Shown here: in pieces, positions 15,848-23,273 of the stretch | Layout: every line of letters begins with the position of its first letter | Numbering within the stretch: position 1 is the first letter of the stretch | Assembly (NCBI GenBank): GCA_030645735.1 | Contig: JAUSNP010000006.1 | Span: 1-64,000 of the forward strand | Direction: 5' to 3' | Length of the DNA: 64,000 nt | Source of the DNA: Candidatus Moraniibacteriota bacterium | Lineage (GTDB): Bacteria; Patescibacteria; Paceibacteria; Moranbacterales; UBA2206 | The notes under the pieces: model-generated | What the model saw: only the letters and a program-made list of their open reading frames with translations | Databases searched by the model: none | What the model was told of the DNA's origin: nothing | Position numbers and translations under genes: made by a program

Positions 15848-16537
15848 ATGAGTTTGAATGAACTGGTGGTTCCGCATGGTACTTTTCAGTTAAGTGATTC
15901 AGAAAAAGACTTCCTAGCAAGGGAGTCTCAGTGTAAGTTTCAAAAACACCCAATCATTGATGGGGTGCAAGTTCGTCAGCTTAACCCGAAGTTGAGCCCA
16001 CGAGGGATTCAAAGGGTGTTGAGTGACGTAGGTGGCGTTCCAAGACAATTTTTTATTGTGAAAGCTGTCAGAGGAATCCCATTTCATCCGCACACTGAAG
16101 AAGCTGAACTTTGTTTCGGCGGAAGTGGTGGCGTGGCTGTTTTTGTTAACGACCAAAAAGAAGAGATTGGTAGGTTTGAATTGCAGCCAGATTTCTATTC
16201 GATTGTCAAAAGTGGCAATTGGCATGGAACTGCGGCCAGTCAAGAAGTTGTTTTTTGCGGGATTAAATTCATTGAGAATCTCTGGTGCATTTGCCAAATT
16301 GAGAGAGCGCCTGCATTTTTTGGCAAAATCGAAGAGTTTGTGGGTCCCCTTGTTCGTATTCGGGTTGGAAGTAAAAAGAATGACTTAGCTCTTTGTAGTT
16401 GGAGTCAAGTCAGACGCTTTGTTACTGCTGAGGATATGTTGGAAAAATTTTCCAGACTTCCCGGCAACAACTTCAGGCAAACCGAGAAATATTTTTTGGA
16501 GCGGTTCCCATTGGAAAATGAGAGTCTTTCAAAATGA
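15848..16537 (+). CDS. Cupin-like hypothetical protein
   Basis: 229 residues, GGGGAGGAACTGAGT before the ATG. Residues ~60-145 have the strand-and-ligand spacing of a cupin: IPFHPHTEEAELCFGGSG, then VKSGNWHGTAA, giving His/His/Glu and a later His that could bind a metal. The C-terminal third is helical. Not assigned to a named cupin family; enzyme or sugar-binding roles are both open. Solitary unit with promoter and terminator. Confidence 0.65.
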   Translation: MSLNELVVPHGTFQLSDSEKDFLARESQCKFQKHPIIDGVQVRQLNPKLSPRGIQRVLSDVGGVPRQFFIVKAVRGIPFHPHTEEAELCFGGSGGVAVFVNDQKEEIGRFELQPDFYSIVKSGNWHGTAASQEVVFCGIKFIENLWCICQIERAPAFFGKIEEFVGPLVRIRVGSKKNDLALCSWSQVRRFVTAEDMLEKFSRLPGNNFRQTEKYFLERFPLENESLSK

Positions 16538-16555
16538 AAATTCAGCGCAAGGAGA

Positions 16556-16600
16556 ATAGGCCGGAACACAAACTGTGTGCCGGCCTATTATTTTTTTATA
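16556..16600 (+). terminator. Terminator
   Basis: ATAGGCCGG-ACACA and TGTG-CCGGCCTAT with a T run. Confidence 0.85.
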
Positions 16601-16782
16601 TTCAAAAAGTTTTTTTATTCCAGCGTCATTTGGTAGGCGGTGTCAGTGTTTTTTGCAAGCCTCTAATACCTTTTTGTTTGAATGGTTTTTTTAATGTATA
16701 ATAACTTTGTTAATATTTTTTTAATCCAGCGAGAATATCCCTGTCTGTAAGGGTATGGGAATCTATAAATATTTTATAATTT

Positions 16783-17400
16783 ATGAAAATTACATCTTCA
16801 AGTAAGCAAGAAATAATTTCTTTGCCCGTACCAATTTATTCATCAATAAAAATAGCCGATGCCATTGATAAGGACGGAATAGAATATGCAATGTTTGTTG
16901 GGATTGATGAGAAATATGTGCAGCAACTAAAAGAGTTATCTTTGGACAAAAGTGACACTGCAATCCAAAACAATACGGGCGACAGAAGGCGCTTTGGCGA
17001 GGGCTCATATGAAGAATGGTATAAAAAAAATCGCACACCATTTGTGCTAATTGACAAACAGAAGGATGTGTTAGCAGCAATTATTTGGTTTGGGCCAAAA
17101 TCTTTGGGAAAAAAATCATTAAAATTCGGTGAGGAATCAAAAGATGTGATTCAAAATGAGTGGCATACAGTTGTTTGGCGTTGCTATCCAATGTATAGGG
17201 GTAGAGGTCTTATGAAAGCATTTTCTCAGTATGTTATGGGTGTGTATAAGGAACAGTTTTTAGAAAATATAAAATTTTGGGCCGGAATGGACAATAGAAA
17301 TGATGCAATGGTCAGTTTAAGTTTAAAGCTTGGCTTTAAAGCAGATATGGAAAATTCTGACTTGAAATCAAATTGGTTAGTTGTGGTAAAAGATGCATAG
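16783..17400 (+). CDS. GNAT-family N-acetyltransferase
   Basis: 205 residues. Motif A, the acetyl-CoA pyrophosphate loop, reads YPMYRGRGLMKAF at about residue 135; the closing segment FWAGMDNRNDAMVSLSLKLG is the usual GNAT 'neighbour' motif B. The N-terminus includes a WYKKNRTPFVLIDK strand pair. Acceptor substrate unknown. The leader has a CCCTgtctgtaAGGG hairpin. AT-rich. Confidence 0.8.
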   Translation: MKITSSSKQEIISLPVPIYSSIKIADAIDKDGIEYAMFVGIDEKYVQQLKELSLDKSDTAIQNNTGDRRRFGEGSYEEWYKKNRTPFVLIDKQKDVLAAIIWFGPKSLGKKSLKFGEESKDVIQNEWHTVVWRCYPMYRGRGLMKAFSQYVMGVYKEQFLENIKFWAGMDNRNDAMVSLSLKLGFKADMENSDLKSNWLVVVKDA

Positions 17401-17463
17401 TCTAAGTTATTATAGAGAATAAGACATTTGATTTGATATAAATTGATAATAATTCCTTAATAT

Positions 17464-17500
17464 ACTTTTCATATTTATTTTTAAAATAAATATGAAAAGT
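17464..17500. repeat. Perfect 37-base palindrome over a start codon
   Basis: Arms of 18 bases (ACTTTTCATATTTATTTT and its complement) around one central base. The right arm contains the ATG at 17492 of the next gene. Confidence 0.95.
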
Positions 17501-18577
17501 TGGCGTCGGATGAAAATAAAAATTTTGAAGTATACCTTGATTGCGCTGTCGTTGATTGTGGCATTGTTGGCGTGGCAATCAGTTGATCGGGCGATCAATG
17601 TGGTTGGGTCTAGCGTATGGGGCATGCCAATTCTTTTTTTCTCTTCGCTTTTTGTATTATTATATCTGAGCATTGTGCTCATTCGTCGAATGATTATTTT
17701 GCAGTCGATGTTGCTGGCAATTTTTGCGACGAGCCTTCCGTTTGCTTTTAGCTTGGGTCACTCGATTGTGATGATTTTGGCTTTTTTGTTTTCACTCTGG
17801 TCGGTTGCAAAAATCAAGAGAGATTTGCATTTGAACGTGAAAGTGAGTCTGTGGAAATCAATCCGCACTGGCAGTGCTTTGATGTTGCTGGCATTTTCTT
17901 TGATGATTACCAGTCAATATTATACTGAAATAAAAAACATGAGCTCGGCCAGAATCATGCCACAATTCAATGTGGGTGAAATGACGGGTGGGCTCACTTC
18001 AAAACTGTTGTCCGCTATGAACCCAGATTTCAAAAATTTGGATCAAGAGGGCTTGACGATTGATCAGTTTATTTTGCAAATTCAAAAAAATCAAGACGCG
18101 GATTCGACTAATGATATAAATAGCCAAATCGATCAAATGATTGAAGATTCCAATCCAAATTTAACTTTGGCTCAGAAGAAAGCTTTGCGTGAGGATGCGT
18201 TGAAAAAAATGAATGGCGCCAGCGCTGGCATAAAAAATGGACAAGACCAATTGATCATTCAAGAAGGTAGAAAGAAGTTTTCAGAAATTGCGGGCGTGCA
18301 ATTGACTGGCAATGAAAAAGTTTCGGATGTGCTTTCAGATATTGTGAATCGCCGAATCAATCAATACCTCGGCTCAGGTTTGGCTGGTTCACAACAATCT
18401 TCACCTTTGCCGTTTATTATGGCTATTGGTCTTTTTCTGACAATTGTGCCACTCGGGTCACTGCTTAGCACGCTCTGGTTGATTGTGATCGAGGGTATTA
18501 TCTGGATTTTTATCAAAACCGAATTGATAACTATCGCCAAAGTTTCAGTGGAAATGGAGATTATTGAGCAGGAATAA
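17492..18577 (+). CDS. Hypothetical polytopic membrane protein
   Basis: 361 residues. About five hydrophobic helices in residues 8-155, a soluble segment ~155-295 with Asp/Asn/Gln-rich helices (QIQKNQDADSTNDINSQIDQ), and two more helices at ~305-350. No family recognised. The start at 17492 lies in a perfect palindrome; an in-frame ATG at 17510 (MKIKILKYTL) is an alternative and neither has a good Shine-Dalgarno. It sits directly upstream of the CIRCE/dnaJ region. Confidence 0.75.
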   Translation: MKSWRRMKIKILKYTLIALSLIVALLAWQSVDRAINVVGSSVWGMPILFFSSLFVLLYLSIVLIRRMIILQSMLLAIFATSLPFAFSLGHSIVMILAFLFSLWSVAKIKRDLHLNVKVSLWKSIRTGSALMLLAFSLMITSQYYTEIKNMSSARIMPQFNVGEMTGGLTSKLLSAMNPDFKNLDQEGLTIDQFILQIQKNQDADSTNDINSQIDQMIEDSNPNLTLAQKKALREDALKKMNGASAGIKNGQDQLIIQEGRKKFSEIAGVQLTGNEKVSDVLSDIVNRRINQYLGSGLAGSQQSSPLPFIMAIGLFLTIVPLGSLLSTLWLIVIEGIIWIFIKTELITIAKVSVEMEIIEQE

Positions 18578-18594
18578 CCACTAATTGTGGTAAA

Positions 18595-18643
18595 TTAGCA
18601 CTCACACTCTGGGATTGCTAATTTTTTAATTTGGGTGTATAAT
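18595..18643 (+). promoter_or_regulatory. CIRCE operator and promoter of dnaJ
   Basis: TTAGCACTC, nine bases, GATTGCTAA at 18595-18621: CIRCE with one mismatch. TTGCTA (18615-18620) and TATAAT (18638-18643) are 17 bases apart; a second TATAAT at 18647 overlaps. HrcA should therefore control dnaJ as well. Confidence 0.85.
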
Positions 18644-18672
18644 GGGTATAATACAAATCTACGAATACCTGC

Positions 18673-18730
18673 ATGCAAATCTACAAATATGCAAATATAA
18701 GCTCAGATTCGCGTATTTGTAGATTTGCAT
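18673..18730. repeat. 20-bp inverted repeat in the dnaJ leader
   Basis: ATGCAAATCTACAAATATGC at 18673-18692 and GCGTATTTGTAGATTTGCAT at 18711-18730 match in 19 of 20 positions. The loop is 18 bases. Confidence 0.9.
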
Positions 18731-18768
18731 AAAATTCGCATCATTCGTATTATATAATATTAAAATTT

Positions 18769-19887
18769 ATGGCAGCAAATTATTATGATCTTCTGGGGGT
18801 TTCCAAAGGCGCCTCAGATGATGAAATCAAGAAAGCCTATCGCAAAATGGCTCACAAATATCATCCGGACAAGTCTGGCGGTGATGAGGCAAAATTCAAG
18901 GAAATAAACCAGGCCTATCAGGTACTTTCGGACAAATCCAAGCGTCAGCAATATGACCAGTTCGGACAGACTTTTGAGGGTGGCAGTGGACAGCAGGGTG
19001 GATATGGCGGACAGGGCGGAGCGCAAGGCTTTGGCGGTTTTGATTTTTCTGGCTTTGATTTTGGTGGACAAAATGGAGGATTTGAATTTGGCAATGAAGG
19101 CTATGAAGATATTTTCGCCAACATTTTTGGCGGTTCATCACGAGGTGGCCGACGACGCGCGCAAGGCGCTGACATCCAAGTGGACATGGAAATCACTTTT
19201 GCGGAAATGGTTTCTGGCGTGGAAAAAGAAGTGCGATTGTATAAAAAAGTTGTCTGTGATCATTGCGATGGCGAAGGAGCTGAACCGGGGTCGGGCATGA
19301 AAACTTGTCCAACTTGCAAAGGCCAAGGCCGCGTGCAAACATTGCGCAAAAGTTTGTTTGGCAGTTTCTCACAAGTGACGGAATGTCCGGAGTGTCATGG
19401 CAATGGAAAAATTTTTGAAAAGAAATGCTCCAAGTGCGGTGGAGATGGACGTGTCAAAGAAGAGGAAGTGATCAAGATAAAAGTTCCAGCTGGTATCGCT
19501 GATGGTCAAGCAATTTCCATGAGTGGCTTTGGCGAAGCTGGTGAACGAGGATCACGCGCTGGAGATTTGTTGGTGCAAATTCATATTTTGGCGCACAAGA
19601 AATTCAAGCGCAAAGGCAACGACATTTTGAGCACAGAATTTGTGCCGTTTTCTATTGCAACCCTGGGAGGAAAAATTGAAATCGAAACTATTTCTGGCAG
19701 TTTGATTTTGAAAATTCCAGCCGGCACACCATCGGGTGAAGTTTTCCGCATTCGCGAAGAAGGCGTGCCAGATCTCAATGGTCGTGGCACAGGCAATCAC
19801 TTGGTGACCGTGGTGGTCAAAGTGCCTAAAAGTCTTAGTCGTGAGCAGAAAAAATTGTTGGAGCAATTGGGGGATCAGGGGATTTAA
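18769..19887 (+). CDS. dnaJ: Chaperone protein DnaJ
   Basis: Hsp40 partner of DnaK, 372 residues. J domain with HKYHPDKSGG (~residue 27); Gly/Phe-rich linker (~75-125); four zinc-finger repeats CDHCDGEG, CPTCKGQG, CPECHGNG, CSKCGGDG (~165-235); then the substrate-binding C-terminal domain. Separated from hrcA-grpE-dnaK by about 11 kb of accessory genes but sharing CIRCE control. Confidence 0.97.
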   Translation: MAANYYDLLGVSKGASDDEIKKAYRKMAHKYHPDKSGGDEAKFKEINQAYQVLSDKSKRQQYDQFGQTFEGGSGQQGGYGGQGGAQGFGGFDFSGFDFGGQNGGFEFGNEGYEDIFANIFGGSSRGGRRRAQGADIQVDMEITFAEMVSGVEKEVRLYKKVVCDHCDGEGAEPGSGMKTCPTCKGQGRVQTLRKSLFGSFSQVTECPECHGNGKIFEKKCSKCGGDGRVKEEEVIKIKVPAGIADGQAISMSGFGEAGERGSRAGDLLVQIHILAHKKFKRKGNDILSTEFVPFSIATLGGKIEIETISGSLILKIPAGTPSGEVFRIREEGVPDLNGRGTGNHLVTVVVKVPKSLSREQKKLLEQLGDQGI

Positions 19888-19954
19888 AAAATATTCAATT
19901 TTTTTAGTGATTGTTGGTATAATAAAATTATAACTATGAAATCACAATAAATAT

Positions 19955-20602
19955 ATGGATAACAAATATGACGCAATTATCGTTTTAGGCGGAGGGCGCA
20001 CTAATGATGGAGAACTTACGACACTTTCAAAACAAAGACTTGATGCCGGATGCAAACTCTATCATGAAGGAGCGGCGCCAAAAATATTTGCACTAGGCGG
20101 AGCTTTTAGCACTTATAGTCCAGATGCCATACAATTTACACAAACTGGAGCTGAACAGAAAAGCGCTTACATGATAGAAAGAGGTGTAGATTCCGAAGAT
20201 ATTATAAAAGTTGTGGGTGGGCGTGACACAATCGGCGAAGCTTTTGTATCAAGAGACACAGCCAAAGAATTAAATTTCAAAAAATTGTTGTTGGTTACTT
20301 CTGATAAGCACATGGAAAGAGCTATGTTTATTTTTAATAGAATTTTTGGATCAGCGTATGTAATTGAAAGTGAAGAAGTGCCTTGCGGAGAAATACTCAA
20401 CGCTGAGGAAGAAAAAGAATATTTACAAGTCACCAAAGAACTATTCGACACTTTGCCAGAGGAAATTCCGACACCTGAAAGTTGGGATGTTTGGAAAGAA
20501 ACCAATCATCAGCTATATGATGAAATCAAAAGAATTCATGCTAATTATGTGGGGAGCGGGCCTGAAACAAATGAGGCTTATATGGGAGTAAAAGCAAAAT
20601 AG
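19955..20602 (+). CDS. YdcF/SanA-family (DUF218) protein
   Basis: 215 residues with the Rossmann-like DUF218 core: DAIIVLGGGRTNDGELT, then LDAGCKLYHEGAAPKIFALGG, and KKLLLVTSDKHMERAMFIF. Family members bind nucleotides or act on cell envelope precursors; no signal peptide or membrane anchor here, so a cytoplasmic enzyme is likely. The four-codon frame ATGAAATCACAATAA just upstream could be a chance uORF. Own TATAAT box near 19918. Confidence 0.82.
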   Translation: MDNKYDAIIVLGGGRTNDGELTTLSKQRLDAGCKLYHEGAAPKIFALGGAFSTYSPDAIQFTQTGAEQKSAYMIERGVDSEDIIKVVGGRDTIGEAFVSRDTAKELNFKKLLLVTSDKHMERAMFIFNRIFGSAYVIESEEVPCGEILNAEEEKEYLQVTKELFDTLPEEIPTPESWDVWKETNHQLYDEIKRIHANYVGSGPETNEAYMGVKAK

Positions 20603-20619
20603 CTTATGCATCACTTATT

Positions 20620-20660
20620 AAAAGCGTTTAGGGCAAAACCTAGGCGCTTTTGTTTTTTGC
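20620..20660 (+). terminator. Terminator
   Basis: AAAAGCG-TTTAGG and CCTAGGCGCTTTT stem with TTTTTT. Confidence 0.75.
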
Positions 20661-20706
20661 TAAAGGGGGTTATAATTTAAGCATAAATAAAAAATAGAAT
20701 TTCAAA

Positions 20707-21207
20707 ATGGATCTTGGATCTTTATTGGGTAAACTTGGTGTTTCACAGGCGCTGACGCAAGACATTTCACTCTTGATGGTCATTGCGCTTTTGAGTTTTG
20801 TATTTGGAATGTTTATCGGTCGCTACAAACTCATCACGATTCTCATCAACATTTATGTGGCTTTTGCTATCACGATGGTAGTGCCGGAAAGATTTTTCAC
20901 GGATTATCTGTACAAGCTGATTTTCTTTTTAGCTGGTGTGATTATCTTGACTTTGATTAGCAAGCGCCTGTTTGAAATCTATATTTCCGGTTCCGGTTCT
21001 GGCTTTCTGTGGCGAGTTTTCGTGATGAGTTTTCTGGAGATTGTTTTTCTGATCAGCATCATTGTTTCAATTGTGCCCAAGAAAATGGTGTTGACCTACA
21101 TTTCACCAACTGCTTTTGAATATCTAGCCTCAGACAACGCCCGCTTGGCTTGGATGATTATCCCCTTGGCCTTCATGTTTTTTATCCACAAGCGACTCAA
21201 TCGATAG
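20707..21207 (+). CDS. Hypothetical membrane protein
   Basis: 166 residues with four to five hydrophobic helices (about 20-42, 46-62, 70-88, 98-125 and 140-158). A CvpA-like or small-channel layout, but no family recognised. Backbone-like codon use; last backbone gene before the tRNA-Lys/island junction. Confidence 0.75.
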   Translation: MDLGSLLGKLGVSQALTQDISLLMVIALLSFVFGMFIGRYKLITILINIYVAFAITMVVPERFFTDYLYKLIFFLAGVIILTLISKRLFEIYISGSGSGFLWRVFVMSFLEIVFLISIIVSIVPKKMVLTYISPTAFEYLASDNARLAWMIIPLAFMFFIHKRLNR

Positions 21208-21212
21208 AAACA

Positions 21213-21240
21213 TTGACGGTTTTTGATATGATGCTATAAT
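21213..21240 (+). promoter_or_regulatory. Promoter upstream of the tRNA-Lys locus
   Basis: TTGACG (21213-21218), 16 bases, TATAAT (21235-21240). No protein gene follows on this strand, so it may drive the tRNA-Lys transcript through the decayed tRNA copy. Confidence 0.5.
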
Positions 21241-21357
21241 AGCGAAAGGTTATTTAAATGATAATCTTGGTTATTTTTTGGCAAAAATTGCTGGATAAGA
21301 ATTAAAAAGTTTCAAAGGTAGGGAATTTATAAGGAGTCTCATTACAAACTAAATAAT

Positions 21358-21420
21358 TGTCCATAGTTGAGTCGGTAGATCCGCCAGCTGGCGGACTTTT
21401 AATCAAACGGTCAGTAGGTT
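21358..21420 (+). pseudogene. Decayed tRNA-Lys copy interrupted by a palindrome
   Basis: CCATAGTTGAGTCGGTAGA matches the 5' part of the intact tRNA-Lys, and ACTTTTAATCAAACGGTC keeps a Lys (UUU) anticodon loop. Between them, where the anticodon stem should start, lies the 16-bp perfect palindrome TCCGCCAGCTGGCGGA (21380-21395). The 3' half is missing. Confidence 0.7.
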
Positions 21421-22935
21421 AAAAATAAAATATAATATGCGCCCATAGCTCAGTCGGTAGAGCAGTTGCCTTTTAAGCAAACGGTCCCAAGTTCGAGTCT
21501 TGGTGGGCGCACCTTGATCACTTTTTCTGAATTCTGACAGTTCTTTGAACGGAGATTTCAGCTCTATTACCACGTTTTTCCCATTTATTTTGCAGTTCGA
21601 GCTTATCTTTTTGATGAATTCTCTCTTTTCATCATTAGTTCCCTTTATGTAGCTTAAATAAAGGGATTTTAGGAGTTCGAGTTTTTCGGTAAGTCTGCGA
21701 CCGATTGAGTCTTCCTGACCGTTATTGTTAGTCATTTCCTCCTCGATTGATTTCATTTCTCGAAGAATAGATTCCTTCCGATCTTGATATGCTTCTTTTT
21801 CTATGACTTTATCGACGTAAGCATCGGTAAGTCGATCCAAACGAGATTTACATCTTTCTTGGCGAAATTGAATTTCTTGCTGATTCTTCTCCTGTGTTGT
21901 TTCGCGTGATTTTTTCATGCTGGTGACCAGCAAAGAAACCTGCTCAATTTCATCCGGACCCAATTGGAGCGGTCGGAGCAATCCGCGCACTTCCTGCTCG
22001 AAAACTTCTTCCCGGACGCAACTACCCTTGCAAAAGTGACAGCGATAATAGTTGTTTCCTTTTTGCTTTTCTCCGATATACGACCGATTACAAGATTGAC
22101 AGACAAACATCCGCCGAAACAGAAAATCATACCGCCCTGATCCTTTCTTTTTCTTACCACTAAGGATATCCTGGACACTGTCAAACAGGGACTTGCTGAT
22201 TAGTGGCTCATGAATGCCGGTAAATATTTCCCCAGTCTTGTTGATTTTAATTATTCCGAAGTAAAACGGACTATGCAGAATCGTCGCAATTCCACAACGG
22301 GTTAACGCCCCGCCATCCCTGTTCACACACCCCTTTTCAGACATATATGAAGCCAATTTGTCTAACGAATAATCGCCAGTAGCATAAAGTCTGAATAATT
22401 CTCTGACCAGCGGAGCCTTGGCTGGATCAGGTATCTTGGGTTGGCCTGAGCCCTGATCAAGATATCCGATTGGCGCTCTCATAGGGTAAAGTCCTTGCTT
22501 GAGCCGTCCGTAAAATCCTTTTTTGGTCTCTTCCCTTAGATTGCGGATATAATCGGCGGCTATGACCGCTTGAATATCCGCAGAAAGCCTTCCTCCTCGC
22601 GCATGAAGATCCATATTGTCATGAGCGAAGCGTACATCGGTCCCAGCGTCCAATAATTCGCCCAGGGCAGCCCAATCCTTCAAATTCCGAGCACTTCTAT
22701 CTATCTTGTGAATTATTACTCCTGAGGCCTTTTTGAGGCGCAAATTTCTTAGCATTCGTGAAAAAACCGGACGACCATACTTGGCCGCCGTTTCACGCTC
22801 TTCAAACCACTCGATTATTTGCAGCTGATTATTTCTGGCATACTGTTCAATGGCAGATTTTTGTTCCTGCAAAGACACGCCTTGCGTTCCCTGGCGGATA
22901 GTTGACACGCGGATATAGCCGTAAACTTGCTGCAT
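21403..22935 (-). CDS. Large serine recombinase ending in tRNA-Lys antisense
   Basis: 510 residues. Resolvase catalytic domain with GYIRVSTIRQGTQG (Ser11 nucleophile), the recombinase domain with RAPIGYLDQG, a zinc ribbon (CQSCNRSYIG, YRCHFCKGSC) and a long coiled coil. Residues ~475-499 (GAPTKTRTWDRLLKRQ onward) are translated from the antisense of tRNA-Lys and the last ~11 from backbone DNA. The natural end of the protein in the unintegrated element would therefore differ: integration at the tRNA 3' end has probably replaced it. Defines the left end of the island. Confidence 0.92.
   Translation of the reverse strand: MQQVYGYIRVSTIRQGTQGVSLQEQKSAIEQYARNNQLQIIEWFEERETAAKYGRPVFSRMLRNLRLKKASGVIIHKIDRSARNLKDWAALGELLDAGTDVRFAHDNMDLHARGGRLSADIQAVIAADYIRNLREETKKGFYGRLKQGLYPMRAPIGYLDQGSGQPKIPDPAKAPLVRELFRLYATGDYSLDKLASYMSEKGCVNRDGGALTRCGIATILHSPFYFGIIKINKTGEIFTGIHEPLISKSLFDSVQDILSGKKKKGSGRYDFLFRRMFVCQSCNRSYIGEKQKGNNYYRCHFCKGSCVREEVFEQEVRGLLRPLQLGPDEIEQVSLLVTSMKKSRETTQEKNQQEIQFRQERCKSRLDRLTDAYVDKVIEKEAYQDRKESILREMKSIEEEMTNNNGQEDSIGRRLTEKLELLKSLYLSYIKGTNDEKREFIKKISSNCKINGKNVVIELKSPFKELSEFRKSDQGAPTKTRTWDRLLKRQLLYRLSYGRILYFIFNLLTV
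21439..21511 (+). tRNA. tRNA-Lys (anticodon UUU)
   Basis: 73 bases. Acceptor stem GCGCCCA/TGGGCGC, D arm GCTCAGTCGGTAGAGC, anticodon loop CTTTTAA, T arm CCAAGTTCGAGTCTTGG and discriminator A. CCA is not encoded. The anticodon stem has one G-A mismatch at its base. Its antisense strand is read as the end of the serine recombinase gene. Confidence 0.93.
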
Positions 22936-22986
22936 ATATTTAGGTCAATATCTAATTACCACCCTTCCCTACAGTTTAGAAACTGA

Positions 22987-23172
22987 TCATTCATCTGTCA
23001 AACCACCTTTTCTATACATCTTTTCATCTTTTTCATAAATATCAAAACACAGTCGGATATATTCTCTAAATAATTCTTCGGCTTCATTCAGTTCTTCATC
23101 ATTAAGATGTGGACACCGTTCACGAATAAACGGAATCTCTTTAGTAAAATCAATTTTGTCATATTTGCCCAT
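22987..23172 (-). CDS. Small acidic hypothetical protein of the recombinase module
   Basis: 61 residues, MGKYDKIDFTKEIPF onward, mostly helical and charged. It is 51 bases upstream of the recombinase on the same strand and likely shares its transcript. Could be a recombination directionality factor by position only; no homology seen. Confidence 0.6.
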   Translation of the reverse strand: MGKYDKIDFTKEIPFIRERCPHLNDEELNEAEELFREYIRLCFDIYEKDEKMYRKGGLTDE

Positions 23173-23273
23173 ATAACAAATTTACATATAAACAGAAAAA
23201 CGCAATAGGCTACGCAAATCAGACAACAAGCACATATCACTATCTATAACCAAAGTCGTTGTTGATATATTCT

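Noticed and set aside
16726..16740. Shared wording AATCCAGCGAGA at 16.73 and 57.12 kb as att sites.
   Set aside because: Only about 12 bases, no further similarity on either side.
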